13,247 nt of DNA from Bin5 sp034428435. GTDB lineage: Bacteria; Chloroflexota; Anaerolineae; Caldilineales; Caldilineaceae. Below the pieces are notes generated by a model. It had not been told where the DNA came from. It did not search any database and was given only the letters and a program-made list of their open reading frames with translations. Position 1 is the stretch's first letter. The number at the start of each line of letters is the position of its first letter. Shown piece by piece: positions 1 through 7,359 of the stretch. A program made the position numbers and the translations under genes. The stretch lies in NCBI GenBank assembly GCA_034428435.1, contig DAOUHY010000277.1, forward strand, positions 1 to 13,247, given 5' to 3'.

Positions 1-930
1 GGCTATGATCTGGTCAACGAGGAAAGACTGGCACACCTGACGGACCTCAGCCACTATATCAACGAGCTTGCGAATCTGCGGCCCAATACGCATCCACCCT
101 TTGTCGGCCTGAGCGCCTTTGCCCACAAAGGGGGAACCCACGTTAACGCCGTTCTCAAGAACGTCGACAGCTACCAGCACGTCGAGCCGGAGGTTTTGGG
201 CAACCAGACGCGAGTTCTCGTCAGTGAACTTAGCGGCAAGGACAATATTGCGATAAAGGCGGATGAGTTCGGGGTCGAGGGGTTGTCGAGGGAAAAGGAA
301 AGGGCGGTACTCCAGCAGATCAAGGAGTTGGAGAACGTCGGCTTCGAATTTGAGAGCGCAGAGGCAAGCGTCGACCTCATGTTGCGTCGGTCGCAGGAAG
401 GTTACCAGCCCAATTTCTCGCTTATCGACTACTCGGTTTCGGTGGCGAACCGCGCCGGGCGCGGACTATCATCGGAGGCGACGATCAAGGCTGAAGTAGG
501 AGACCGAATCTACCACGAAGTAGCCGAGGGCAATGGGCCGGTAAACGCCCTGATGCTGGCGCTGCGCAAGGCGATTCAGGGGCACTTCCCTCACCTGGAC
601 CGAATGCATCTTCTCGACTACAAAGTGCGAATCATCAACAGCGACCAGGGCACGGGGGCATCTGTGCGGGTGCTCATCACCAGTTCAGACGGCGCGCACA
701 ATTGGACGACTGTCGGGGCGAGTACCAATATTATTGAGGCCAGTTGGACCGCTATCTCTGACGCCGTCGAATACTTCCTCATCAATTATGATCCGAACGT
801 CGAGAGCGGGTTGCCAGCCCGCGGTGCTGATATCGATAACATGCGGTTGGCGTCAGGCGGAGGCATCGAGGGTAAGTCGCAGACGTTTTCTGCAGTAGAA
901 CGGAGCGCGGAACTCTACAGCTCCGGATAG
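1..930 (+). CDS. cimA: (R)-citramalate synthase, C-terminal part (5' end outside window)
   Basis: This is the last 309 residues of a DRE-TIM/2-isopropylmalate-synthase-family enzyme; the frame is open from base 1 and ends at TAG 928-930. CimA condenses pyruvate with acetyl-CoA to (R)-citramalate, the threonine-independent entry to isoleucine. What is seen: the end of the catalytic region and linker, with the segment AFAHKGGTHVNAVLKN (about visible residues 40-55) and then VSELSGKDNI, which is the citramalate-synthase version of the region that reads AFAHSSGIHQDGVLK in LeuA as I recall it. The rest fits the family's C-terminal regulatory (LeuA dimer) domain, which usually binds the feedback inhibitor. 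The TIM-barrel active site lies upstream of the window, so catalytic residues cannot be checked. ilvD starts 60 bp downstream on the same strand, which supports a branched-chain amino acid role. A homocitrate- or isopropylmalate-synthase function is less likely because of the SELSGK-type linker. Confidence 0.9.
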   Translation, partial: GYDLVNEERLAHLTDLSHYINELANLRPNTHPPFVGLSAFAHKGGTHVNAVLKNVDSYQHVEPEVLGNQTRVLVSELSGKDNIAIKADEFGVEGLSREKERAVLQQIKELENVGFEFESAEASVDLMLRRSQEGYQPNFSLIDYSVSVANRAGRGLSSEATIKAEVGDRIYHEVAEGNGPVNALMLALRKAIQGHFPHLDRMHLLDYKVRIINSDQGTGASVRVLITSSDGAHNWTTVGASTNIIEASWTAISDAVEYFLINYDPNVESGLPARGADIDNMRLASGGGIEGKSQTFSAVERSAELYSSG

Positions 931-990
931 TCTGGTGGGGTCACGCGGTTGACGCTGGCCGGCCATCCTTTGAACAAGAAAGAGAGTCCA

Positions 991-2700
991 ATGTCAGTCA
1001 CTACGAGCCGTAAACTCAACAAATACAGCAGTGTGCTCACCCAGACAATCTCTCAGGTCGGTTCTCAGGCGATGCTTTACGGCGTCGGGCTGACCGACGA
1101 AGACATGCACAAGCCGCAGGTCGGCATCGCCTCGATGGGCTGGGAGGGCAACACGTGCAAGATGCACCTGAACGCTCTCTCGCGGCGGGTCAAGCAGGGT
1201 GTGCAGGAGGCCGGGGCGGTGGGCCTGATATTCCACACGATTGGCGTCAGTGACGGGATGTCCATGGGCACGGCAGGGATGAAGTTTTCGCTCTTGAGCC
1301 GGGACATTATTGCCGACTCTATCGAAGCCGTCATGCGGGCCCAGTGGTATGACGCCAATATTTCTCTGCCGGGTTGCGACAAGAACATGCCCGGTGTACT
1401 GATGGCCATGGCGCGCGTCAACCGGCCCAGCCTGATGGTCTACGGGGGCACGATCAGCCCCGGAATTCTTCAGCAACCAGAGAACGGTAGAGTGCAGAAG
1501 CTCGATATCATCTCCGCGTTCGAGGCCTACGGACAGTACCTTGCGGCGGACATCGACGAGGAGCAGATGCGGGAGGTCCTGCGCAATGCCTGCCCCGGCG
1601 AAGGCGCGTGCGGGGGGATGTACACGGCAAACACCATGGCCTCCGCCATCGAGTCGCTGGGGATGAGCCTTCCCTACAGCTCCTCCTACCCAGCGACCAG
1701 CGAAGGCAAGCAGCAGGAGTGCCTGGAGGCAGGCGCGGCCATCCGCAACCTTTTAGAGCTGGATCTTAAGCCGCTCGACATTCTTACCCGCGAGGCATTT
1801 GAAAACGCAATCACACTCACAGTAATCCTTGGCGGCTCGACCAACGCCGTGCTTCACCTGATGGCCATCGCCAAGTCAACGAATGCGGAACTGACCATTG
1901 ACGACTTCCAGGAGATTTCCGACCGTACGCCCCTGCTTGGCGATCTCAAGCCCAGCGGCGAGTATGTCATGGAAGACCTGTATGAGGTCGGCGGCGTTCC
2001 CGCAGTGCAGAAGATGCTGCTACGCGAGGGCTTTCTTCACGGGGATTGCATGACAGTCACCGGCAAAACGCTGGCGGAAAACCTGGAAACCGTTCACGAC
2101 CTGACAGAAGGTCAGAAGATCATCATGCCTGTGGACAAGCCGATCAAGGAGACCGGGCATTTACAGATCCTGTATGGTAACCTGGCCGAGACCGGCGCCG
2201 TTGCCAAAATAACCGGCAAAGAGGGGGTGCGGTTCAGAGGCCCCGCGGTTTGTTACGACTCGGAGGAAGACTGCCTAGCCGGCATCGAGAGCGACGAGGT
2301 CTTGCCCGGAAACGTCGTCGTCATCCGCTATGAGGGCCCCAAGGGAGGGCCGGGAATGCGTGAGATGCTCAGCATTACCGGCGCCATCATGGGGAAAGGG
2401 CTGGGCAGCGACGTCGCCCTGATCACTGACGGCCGCTTTTCCGGAGGCAGCCATGGCTTCGTCGTCGGGCACATTACGCCGGAGGCGCAAGAGGGCGGCC
2501 TGCTCGCGCTTGCGCAGAACGGCGATACGATTACCATCGACGCCGAGAACAATACGCTCACGCTTGAGGTTTCAGAAGACGAGCTTGACAGCCGTCGCGT
2601 CGTCTGGAGCCCACCGGATTATAAGGCGACGAGCGGCGTGCTTTGGAAGTACATCAGGACCGTTTCCAGCGCCTCCGAGGGCTGTGTCACCGACTCCTAA
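991..2700 (+). CDS. ilvD: Dihydroxy-acid dehydratase
   Basis: Complete 569-residue IlvD, which dehydrates 2,3-dihydroxy-isovalerate and 2,3-dihydroxy-3-methylvalerate to the 2-oxo acids that precede valine/leucine and isoleucine. Three cysteines placed as in [2Fe-2S] dehydratases are visible: C56 (GWEGNTCKMH), C129 (LPGCDKNMPG) and C207 (GEGACGGMYTANTM). D130 and K131 of the CDK motif match the Mg site, where the lysine is carbamylated in characterised enzymes. The C-terminal signature ALITDGRFSGGSHGFVVGHI is intact. The frame stays open to TTG 949, but ATG 991 is chosen because AAGAAAGAGAG lies just upstream and the protein then begins at the usual family position (SRKLNKYSS). The length is normal. 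It follows cimA by 60 bp and precedes an isomerase-like gene by 55 bp, so co-transcription is likely. Sugar-acid dehydratases (Edd, arabinonate) are relatives, but the sequence and the cimA neighbour favour IlvD. Confidence 0.96.
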   Translation: MSVTTSRKLNKYSSVLTQTISQVGSQAMLYGVGLTDEDMHKPQVGIASMGWEGNTCKMHLNALSRRVKQGVQEAGAVGLIFHTIGVSDGMSMGTAGMKFSLLSRDIIADSIEAVMRAQWYDANISLPGCDKNMPGVLMAMARVNRPSLMVYGGTISPGILQQPENGRVQKLDIISAFEAYGQYLAADIDEEQMREVLRNACPGEGACGGMYTANTMASAIESLGMSLPYSSSYPATSEGKQQECLEAGAAIRNLLELDLKPLDILTREAFENAITLTVILGGSTNAVLHLMAIAKSTNAELTIDDFQEISDRTPLLGDLKPSGEYVMEDLYEVGGVPAVQKMLLREGFLHGDCMTVTGKTLAENLETVHDLTEGQKIIMPVDKPIKETGHLQILYGNLAETGAVAKITGKEGVRFRGPAVCYDSEEDCLAGIESDEVLPGNVVVIRYEGPKGGPGMREMLSITGAIMGKGLGSDVALITDGRFSGGSHGFVVGHITPEAQEGGLLALAQNGDTITIDAENNTLTLEVSEDELDSRRVVWSPPDYKATSGVLWKYIRTVSSASEGCVTDS

Positions 2701-2755
2701 GCCTTAAACGCTCGACTGGGACCGCAAGCAGAAGACTATTATGGGAGCAACATTC

Positions 2756-3613
2756 ATGAATTCTGGCAACAACGCCCTCCGCCTGGGCACGTCGACCTAC
2801 TCCTACTGGCACTTCACGCCGGAGAAAACGCCGATCGAGTCAGTGCTCGACGCTGCAGCCGAGCTTGGCCTATCAGGGGTGGAGATACTGCACCGTCAGA
2901 TGGAATCGGAGGAGAACGCTTATCTGCAGAGGCTCAAGCGACATGCCTTCACTCTCGGCCTCGACCTTTACAACCTCTCGATTCACCAGGACTTTGTTCA
3001 CGACGATGCGGACGTGCGCCAACAGCACATCGACCACACTCTCCACTGCATCGATCTCGCCCACGAAATGGGCATACCGTCGATCCGAGTGAACTCGGGC
3101 GGCTTCCGCAAACAGGGCAGCTTCGACGATCTGATCGAGGCGAAGGGGTGGGTTGAGCCGTGGGAAGGGTTCACGATGGATGACGGCTTCGGTTGGGTGA
3201 CCGACGCCATCGAGCGCTGCCTGCCGCACGCTGAGAGGCGGGGCGTGCTTCTGCTGCTTGAAAACCACTGGGGCCTGACCACTTTCGCCGATGACATGGC
3301 GCGCATCATTGAGGCGGTCGACTCGCCGTGGCTGCAGGCGATCCTCGACATGGGGAACTTTCTGTTCGAGGAGGATATGTACGGGGCTATGGGGCGCATC
3401 GCGCCATACGTGAGATTGGCCCATGCCAAGACCTATCCAGGCGGCGGCTCCTGGTACAGCCTCGACCTTGACTACGCCCGCATCTTCCGCATCCTGCTCG
3501 ACGCCGGTTGGCGCGGGTACTGCTCTATTGAGATGGAGGGCGCGGAGGACGCGGCAACCGCGGTTCCGAAGAGCATTGAGATGCTGAACAAAGCCTGGGA
3601 CGATGCCATCTGA
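2756..3613 (+). CDS. Sugar phosphate isomerase/epimerase-like TIM barrel protein
   Basis: A 285-residue protein of the xylose-isomerase-like TIM barrel superfamily (AP endonuclease 2 fold). Family members isomerise or epimerise sugars, inosose or hydroxypyruvate, or cleave related substrates. The expected divalent-metal site is complete: E169 (LLLENHWG), D198 (ILDMGNF), H223 (LAHAKTY) and E259 (CSIEMEG). There is no signal peptide, so it is cytoplasmic. ATG 2756 is preferred over ATG 2741 (290 residues) because GGGAG at 2743-2747 sits 8 bases before it; 2741 has only a weak GAAG. It follows ilvD by 55 bp on the same strand and probably shares its transcript, although no branched-chain amino acid step needs it. 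The substrate cannot be read from the sequence. Hydroxypyruvate isomerase, an inosose or keto-sugar epimerase, or an amino-acid-linked lyase are all possible. Confidence 0.85.
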   Translation: MNSGNNALRLGTSTYSYWHFTPEKTPIESVLDAAAELGLSGVEILHRQMESEENAYLQRLKRHAFTLGLDLYNLSIHQDFVHDDADVRQQHIDHTLHCIDLAHEMGIPSIRVNSGGFRKQGSFDDLIEAKGWVEPWEGFTMDDGFGWVTDAIERCLPHAERRGVLLLLENHWGLTTFADDMARIIEAVDSPWLQAILDMGNFLFEEDMYGAMGRIAPYVRLAHAKTYPGGGSWYSLDLDYARIFRILLDAGWRGYCSIEMEGAEDAATAVPKSIEMLNKAWDDAI

Positions 3614-3689
3614 GGTTTTTGTGCTGAGAGGAGGAAGGACCTGAGGAACAGGTGAATTGGAGAAGTCCTCAACCACGAGGGCAGCCACA

Positions 3690-3703
3690 AGGGGTGCGCC
3701 CCT
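3690..3703. repeat. Short GC-rich palindrome between convergent genes
   Basis: AGGGGTGCGCCCCT is a 5-bp perfect stem (6 with a G-T wobble) around a tiny loop, set in the context CCACAAGGGGTGCGCCCCTACA. The context resembles short dispersed palindromic units often seen between genes in uncultured Chloroflexota-like genomes; that link is from memory. It lies between the 3' ends of the isomerase-like gene and the CoA ligase gene. No second copy of the whole unit was found in this window. Confidence 0.4.
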
Positions 3704-3713
3704 ACAGGGTCTT

Positions 3714-3733
3714 AAGGCACGATGGGCCTTTTT
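3714..3733 (+). terminator. Weak candidate intrinsic terminator after the cimA-ilvD-isomerase block
   Basis: AAGGC, a 7-base loop, then GCCTT running into a further TTT (five T in all at 3729-3733). The stem is only 5 bp, so it is weak. It lies about 100 bp past the isomerase-like stop codon, in the gap between convergent genes where a terminator is expected. Confidence 0.35.
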
Positions 3734-3744
3734 GGGGGGTGCGG

Positions 3745-3772
3745 GTTTGGGCATTCACACGGTGTGCCAAAC
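3745..3772. terminator. Inverted repeat in the convergent gap, possible two-way transcription stop
   Basis: GTTTGG 3745-3750 pairs with CCAAAC 3767-3772, and inside it CACA 3756-3759 pairs with TGTG 3763-3766. This gives a stacked stem with a 5-base bulge (GCATT). It lies 38 bp beyond the ligase stop on the - strand. There is no T-run on either side, so it may only be a structural or attenuating element. Confidence 0.3.
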
Positions 3773-3809
3773 GGTGGGGCGGCCGAGCGGAGGGAAATGT
3801 CAATGGGCC

Positions 3810-5435
3810 TCAGATCTTTGCGTACCTCTCGCGCAGCACTTTCTTGTCGAACTTGCCCGTTCCGGTTTTTGGAATTTCGTCGATAAACTCGTAGCCGTCC
3901 GGCAACCACCATTTTGCAACCTGCCGTCCCAAGAAGCTGCCTAGCTCTTCAGCGCCGGGCTGGGTCCCGCCGTCGGTAGGCACAACTACCGCCAGCGGGC
4001 GCTCGCCCCAGCGTTCGTTGGGCACGGCGATTACGGCTGCCTCCAGCACTTGCGGATGGGCCATCAACAGGTTTTCCAGCTCCACGGATGAGATCCACTC
4101 ACCGCCGCTTCTCACCAGATCCTTTGTACGATCGGTGATCGACATGAATCCGTCTGGGGAGATCGTGACCACATCCCCGGTACGAAACCATCCATCTTCG
4201 GTAAAGCTGTCGTCGCCGCCCTCCAGCTTGTAGTAGGCTTGCGCCACCCAGGGCCCGCGCACCTGCAGTTCGCCGAACGTCTCACCGTCCCAAGGCAGCT
4301 CCTGACCCGCCTGGTCCATGATGCGCATGTCGACGCCGGAGATGGGATAGCCCTGCCGGGCCTTGACGTCCCACTTCTGCTCCTGCGGCAGATCGTGGTG
4401 GTGGCTGAGCAACTTCGATACCGTGCCCAGGGGCGACATTTCGGTCATGCCCCAGGCGTGAACGACGTTCACGCCCAATTCCTTTTCATAGGCCTCGATC
4501 AGGCTGCGGGGCATGGCCGAACCGCCGACCACCAGCGCGCGGATACATGAAATGTCACGCGGGTTCTGCTTCAGGTCGTGGTAGAGCCCGTTCCAGATGG
4601 TCGGTACGCCGGCGGCGACGGTCACTCGTTCCGTTTCAATCAGATCTGCGAGCGCGGCAGGTTGCATGTGCGGACCTGGCATCACCAGGTTTGCCCCTGT
4701 ATTCACGGCTGCGTAGGGTAGACCCCAAGCCATGGCGTGGAACTGCGGCACGACCGGCAGGACCACATCGTTCTCGGTGAGCCCTACCGCAGCGGCCTGG
4801 CACGACCCTACCGTATGCAGATACATTGAGCGGTGACTGTAGAGCGCGCCTTTGGGATTGCCTGTCGTACCGCTGGTGTAACAGAGCCCCATGGCCTGGT
4901 TCTCACCTTCCACCCTCCAGCCGTACTCATCGTCCGCTACCGCCATCAAGGTCTCATAATCGTGGACCTGGCCAGGAAGATTGGCCTCTGCCGCGCCCTC
5001 CTGACCGTTGAAAAGCACGAAATGGTCGACCCCGCTGATCTTCTCGCCCAGACCTTCAATCAGCGGCAACAGCGTCGCGTCGATGAAGATCACCTTGTCT
5101 TCGGCATGGTTGATGATGTAGGCCAACTGGTCGGGAAAGAGGCGAATGTTCAATGTATGTACGACAGCGCCGGCGCCCGGCGCAGCGAAGTAGAGCTCTA
5201 CGTGCTGGTAGTTGTTCCAGGCGAAGGTGCCGACGCGGTCGCCCGGCTGCACGCCCAGCCTTTCGAGCACGTTGCAGAGCCGTTTCACTCTCCTGAAGAG
5301 GTCGCTGTAGGAGTAGGCGTGAAGCGTGCCGTCGGGAAGCTTGGTCTTGACTTGCTTGAAGGGATACAATCGATTCCCGTGTTCCAGAACGCGGTCAATC
5401 GTGAGCTGATAGTCCATCATCAGGCCGGAAAGCAT
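3810..5435 (-). CDS. Fatty-acyl-CoA synthetase (AMP-forming), AlkK/LC-FACS-like
   Basis: A 541-residue member of the adenylate-forming (ANL) family. It activates a carboxylic acid with ATP to the acyl-adenylate and then to the acyl-CoA in the cytoplasm. All core motifs are present: the P-loop YTSGTTGNPKG (186-196), HAWGMTE (326-332), GWFRTGD (415-421), the hinge region starting DRTKDLVRSGGEWISS (435 on), and the C-terminal PKTGTGKFDKK with the adenylation lysine at K528. Length and the opening (MDYQLTIDRVLEHG) match the medium/long-chain AlkK-like group. ATG 5433-5435 has AAGGAG 7 bases upstream, so the longer start is favoured over the internal MMDYQ methionines. The gene reads in the same direction as the acyl-CoA dehydrogenase upstream, 202 bp away, and has a strong promoter of its own in that gap. 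Chain length cannot be predicted from the sequence. Confidence 0.93.
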   Translation of the reverse strand: MLSGLMMDYQLTIDRVLEHGNRLYPFKQVKTKLPDGTLHAYSYSDLFRRVKRLCNVLERLGVQPGDRVGTFAWNNYQHVELYFAAPGAGAVVHTLNIRLFPDQLAYIINHAEDKVIFIDATLLPLIEGLGEKISGVDHFVLFNGQEGAAEANLPGQVHDYETLMAVADDEYGWRVEGENQAMGLCYTSGTTGNPKGALYSHRSMYLHTVGSCQAAAVGLTENDVVLPVVPQFHAMAWGLPYAAVNTGANLVMPGPHMQPAALADLIETERVTVAAGVPTIWNGLYHDLKQNPRDISCIRALVVGGSAMPRSLIEAYEKELGVNVVHAWGMTEMSPLGTVSKLLSHHHDLPQEQKWDVKARQGYPISGVDMRIMDQAGQELPWDGETFGELQVRGPWVAQAYYKLEGGDDSFTEDGWFRTGDVVTISPDGFMSITDRTKDLVRSGGEWISSVELENLLMAHPQVLEAAVIAVPNERWGERPLAVVVPTDGGTQPGAEELGSFLGRQVAKWWLPDGYEFIDEIPKTGTGKFDKKVLRERYAKI

Positions 5436-5497
5436 ACGAATGCTCCTTAGCTATCTACGATAATTTCGATGCCGGTGGGCTGGGGTGTGCTGTGGAG

Positions 5498-5526
5498 ATT
5501 GTAGTACCTGCCAGCCGTTTGGTCAA
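5498..5526 (-). promoter_or_regulatory. Sigma-70-type promoter of the acyl-CoA ligase gene
   Basis: Read on the - strand: TTGACC (5526-5521, 5/6 to consensus), a 17-bp spacer, then TACAAT (5503-5498, 5/6). Transcription would start near 5491, giving a leader of about 56 bases before the AAGGAG site and ATG 5435. This is the best promoter match in the window. Confidence 0.7.
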
Positions 5527-5535
5527 CCGTCGGCT
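5513..5535. promoter_or_regulatory. Imperfect dyad over the -35 box, candidate operator
   Basis: AGCCG 5513-5517 and CGGCT 5531-5535 are perfect 5-bp inverted arms, with GGT (5521-5523) and ACC (5526-5528) as inner arms offset by half a base pair. The dyad covers the -35 box of the ligase promoter, where a repressor could block polymerase. No regulator gene is in the window and the sequence matches no operator I can name. Confidence 0.3.
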
Positions 5536-5637
5536 ACTTTCCTGAATCCAACATGAGGGCGGCGCCTGCCTTCCATCCGGCAATCTTTTCACGGTCCATC
5601 AACTCAGTTTTTCTGGTTCTTTCCCTTTTAACTGCAG

Positions 5638-6810
5638 TCAGACGAACGCGCCTATACCCGTGATCTCCCGACCGGCGATCAGGAGGTTAATCTCGTTTGT
5701 CCCCTCATAGGTGTAGGTGGCCTCGACGTCGGTGAACAGGCGCGCCACGTGATTGTCGATCAGAATGCCGTTTCCGCCCAAAATCTCGCGGGCTAACGCT
5801 GCTGCGCGCCGTGCCTTGGCCGCGCACGCCTGTTTCGCCAGCGAAAGCTGACCTGGGGTTGCTGCGCCTGCCTCCATCAGCTTTGCAAGCCGCCAGACAA
5901 GCAACTGCCCCTGGGCCACGTCAGCCGCCATCTCCACGAGTTTGGCCTGGATTAGCTGAAAGGCAGCGATTGGTTTGCCAAACTGTTCTCTTTCGCAGGC
6001 ATAGTTCAGTGCGAATTCGTAGCAGCCGGCCGCGAGGCCGACGGCTTCCCATGCGACACCTGCGCGGGTGTTGGCCAGGACCGCCGTCAGGTCGCGAAAG
6101 CTGTTACAACCGGCGAGCCGGTTTGCCGCCGGCAGATGCACATCTTCAAGCGTGATTTCGGCCTGGTGCACCGCCCGCTTGGCGATCTTGCCATTCATCG
6201 CCGTAGCAGTAAAGCCAGGCAGCTGGGCCGGATCCTCCAGTACAAAGCCCCCAAAGCGTCCGCTCTCGTCGCGCGCCCAGACAATGATCAGGTCGGCAGT
6301 CGTCCCGTTGCCGATCCACCGTTTTTGACCATTGAGAACGTAGTGGCTTCCCACACGCTGGGCGGTCGTCTGCACGTGGGCCGCGTCCGATCCTCTTTGC
6401 GGCTCAGTCAGGGCAAACGCGCCCAGCCGGTCCATCCTCGCCATCGCCGGCAACCAGCGCTCCTTCTGCTCCTCCGAACCCAGCATTCCTATCGAACCCA
6501 TAGCCAACCCGGAGTGCACACCGAACAGTGTACTGACAGAGCCATCCACGCGGCAGATCTCATACTTGACCAACCCATCGCTTACGCTGTCGAGACCTGC
6601 GCAGCCGTACCCCTTTTGCGTTCCGCCCACGATCGGTAACTCTCGAAGTCCCAGGGCCAGCTCCAGCGCAATCGCGCCGCGCTCCCAGTAGTCATTTATC
6701 CTGGGCTTTACTTCATTCTCCATGTAGTTCCGGACCTCGTCGCGCAGTTCTCTTTGGGCGGGCGTCAAGAGGTCATCGAATTGAAACAGATCCAAGACAG
6801 GCGTCGTCAT
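5638..6810 (-). CDS. Acyl-CoA dehydrogenase, glutaryl-CoA-dehydrogenase/ACX4-like
   Basis: A complete 390-residue FAD-dependent acyl-CoA dehydrogenase catalysing alpha,beta-oxidation of an acyl-CoA. Features seen: the flavin/substrate loop FALTEPQRGSD (132-142), GQKRWIGNGTTADLIIVWAR (161-180), the arginine of REQFGKP (R274/275 region), LGGNGI (344-349), and the catalytic base E369 in TYTYEGTNEI. The whole sequence follows human glutaryl-CoA dehydrogenase and, more closely, the plant short-chain oxidase/dehydrogenase ACX4 as I recall them. Where glutaryl-CoA dehydrogenase has RVDSGYRSAMS, this protein reads RVDGSVSTLFG. The arginine that contacts the glutaryl carboxylate is therefore absent, which argues for a short straight-chain substrate. 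ATG 6810 has AGGGGA 6 bases upstream. The acyl-CoA ligase lies 202 bp downstream on the same strand, giving an activate-then-oxidise pair. Electron transfer would be to ETF, or to oxygen if it acts as an oxidase. Confidence 0.92.
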   Translation of the reverse strand: MTTPVLDLFQFDDLLTPAQRELRDEVRNYMENEVKPRINDYWERGAIALELALGLRELPIVGGTQKGYGCAGLDSVSDGLVKYEICRVDGSVSTLFGVHSGLAMGSIGMLGSEEQKERWLPAMARMDRLGAFALTEPQRGSDAAHVQTTAQRVGSHYVLNGQKRWIGNGTTADLIIVWARDESGRFGGFVLEDPAQLPGFTATAMNGKIAKRAVHQAEITLEDVHLPAANRLAGCNSFRDLTAVLANTRAGVAWEAVGLAAGCYEFALNYACEREQFGKPIAAFQLIQAKLVEMAADVAQGQLLVWRLAKLMEAGAATPGQLSLAKQACAAKARRAAALAREILGGNGILIDNHVARLFTDVEATYTYEGTNEINLLIAGREITGIGAFV

Positions 6811-6833
6811 ATTGGTCCCCTATTGGATTGGTC
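6811..6833 (-). repeat. Short direct repeats upstream of the acyl-CoA dehydrogenase start
   Basis: ATTGGTC occurs at 6811-6817 and 6827-6833, with a third ATTGG at 6822-6826. On the coding strand these read GACCAAT...CCAAT...CCAAT and they surround the AGGGGA ribosome site. The copies are 16 bp apart. They might be a regulator half-site pair or chance; the evidence is weak. Confidence 0.25.
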
Positions 6834-7218
6834 TAGGTTTCTCTATTGTAGAACTTCGGATCATACATTGCAGTCCCGAGGAACAGTTTCATTTCCAGCA
6901 GGCAATCGGGTTTGTGAAGTATGTCTGGTAGCCGTGTTCCGGTTGGAAGATGTGTCTTCTGTAAGGCCTATTCTAGAGCCTATGTAGGCAAGCTTATGTC
7001 CCCTATTTTACAGGATCTGTAGCACAGAGAAGATGAGGGGGGACGAAGGCATCCACAGTTAATGAAGATGCAATCGGAATTCGGTGTCCAGGAAGGCGCG
7101 AGAAGCAGGTGAAGTGAAGGTGGAGAGCCTATTGCGCGAAATTCATGGCAAGGCCTAGTGCCGGCCGCGTCAGATTCTCCGCCCTTTATGTAGTAGGCGG
7201 GTGGCTAATCGCCTTCAC
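6834..7218. other. Gene-free stretch, no clear function
   Basis: Read on both strands, this holds only short reading frames with frequent stops and no recognisable protein. It must contain the promoter of the acyl-CoA dehydrogenase gene on the - strand. TACAAT (near 6850) and TATGAT (near 6862) occur as possible -10 boxes, but neither has a good -35. One small hairpin, CCGCC 7179-7183 with GGCGG 7196-7200, is present. The stretch reads as decayed or spacer DNA. Confidence 0.5.
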
Positions 7219-7359
7219 CTAAGGGGCAATATCAATGACCGTCGTCACTGCAGTCAGGAGCAGAGGCAGAAATACTGGATCGACACTGTCTTGGTCGTCG
7301 AAGTGGGCCGGGAAGGCGCAGATAATCCAGGAACCCTCACGAACAAGTGAGAGGCACAT
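7219..7359 (-). pseudogene. Possible remnant of a lipoprotein-like gene (C-terminal piece)
   Basis: A 46-residue frame with ATG at 7359 and TAG at 7219-7221, preceded in frame by TAA. Its middle reads EGSWIICAFPAHFDDQDSVD and then continues PVFLPLLLTAVTTVIDIAP. It has the look of a beta strand followed by an acidic turn and an amphipathic helix. This pattern matches the end of the intact lipoprotein just upstream on the same strand (GERLVALGFNVHRDQIEELE, then PVIAEVVQRLQWIEQ). No ribosome site or complete N-terminal domain is present. The 219 bp between it and the lipoprotein stop (7360-7578) is open in pieces of all three - strand frames, as expected for a decayed gene. It could also be chance. 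Confidence 0.35.

Noticed and set aside
949..990. Longer ilvD start at TTG 949
   Set aside because: The 14 extra residues do not match the family opening, and ATG 991 has the better ribosome site (AAGAAAGAGAG).
2873..3754. Long - strand reading frame (293 residues) opposite the isomerase-like gene
   Set aside because: It is antisense to a gene with a clear metal site and family match; the translation is low-complexity Val/Ala/Arg-rich with no motif.
4833..5450. + strand frame of 205 residues opposite the CoA ligase
   Set aside because: It is the complement of a well-conserved ligase gene with all catalytic motifs; no domain is seen in the + frame.
7179..7218. Possible tRNA-like folds around the CCGCC...GGCGG hairpin
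   Set aside because: There is no cloverleaf, no T-loop (GTTCRANNC) and no acceptor stem; only one short hairpin.
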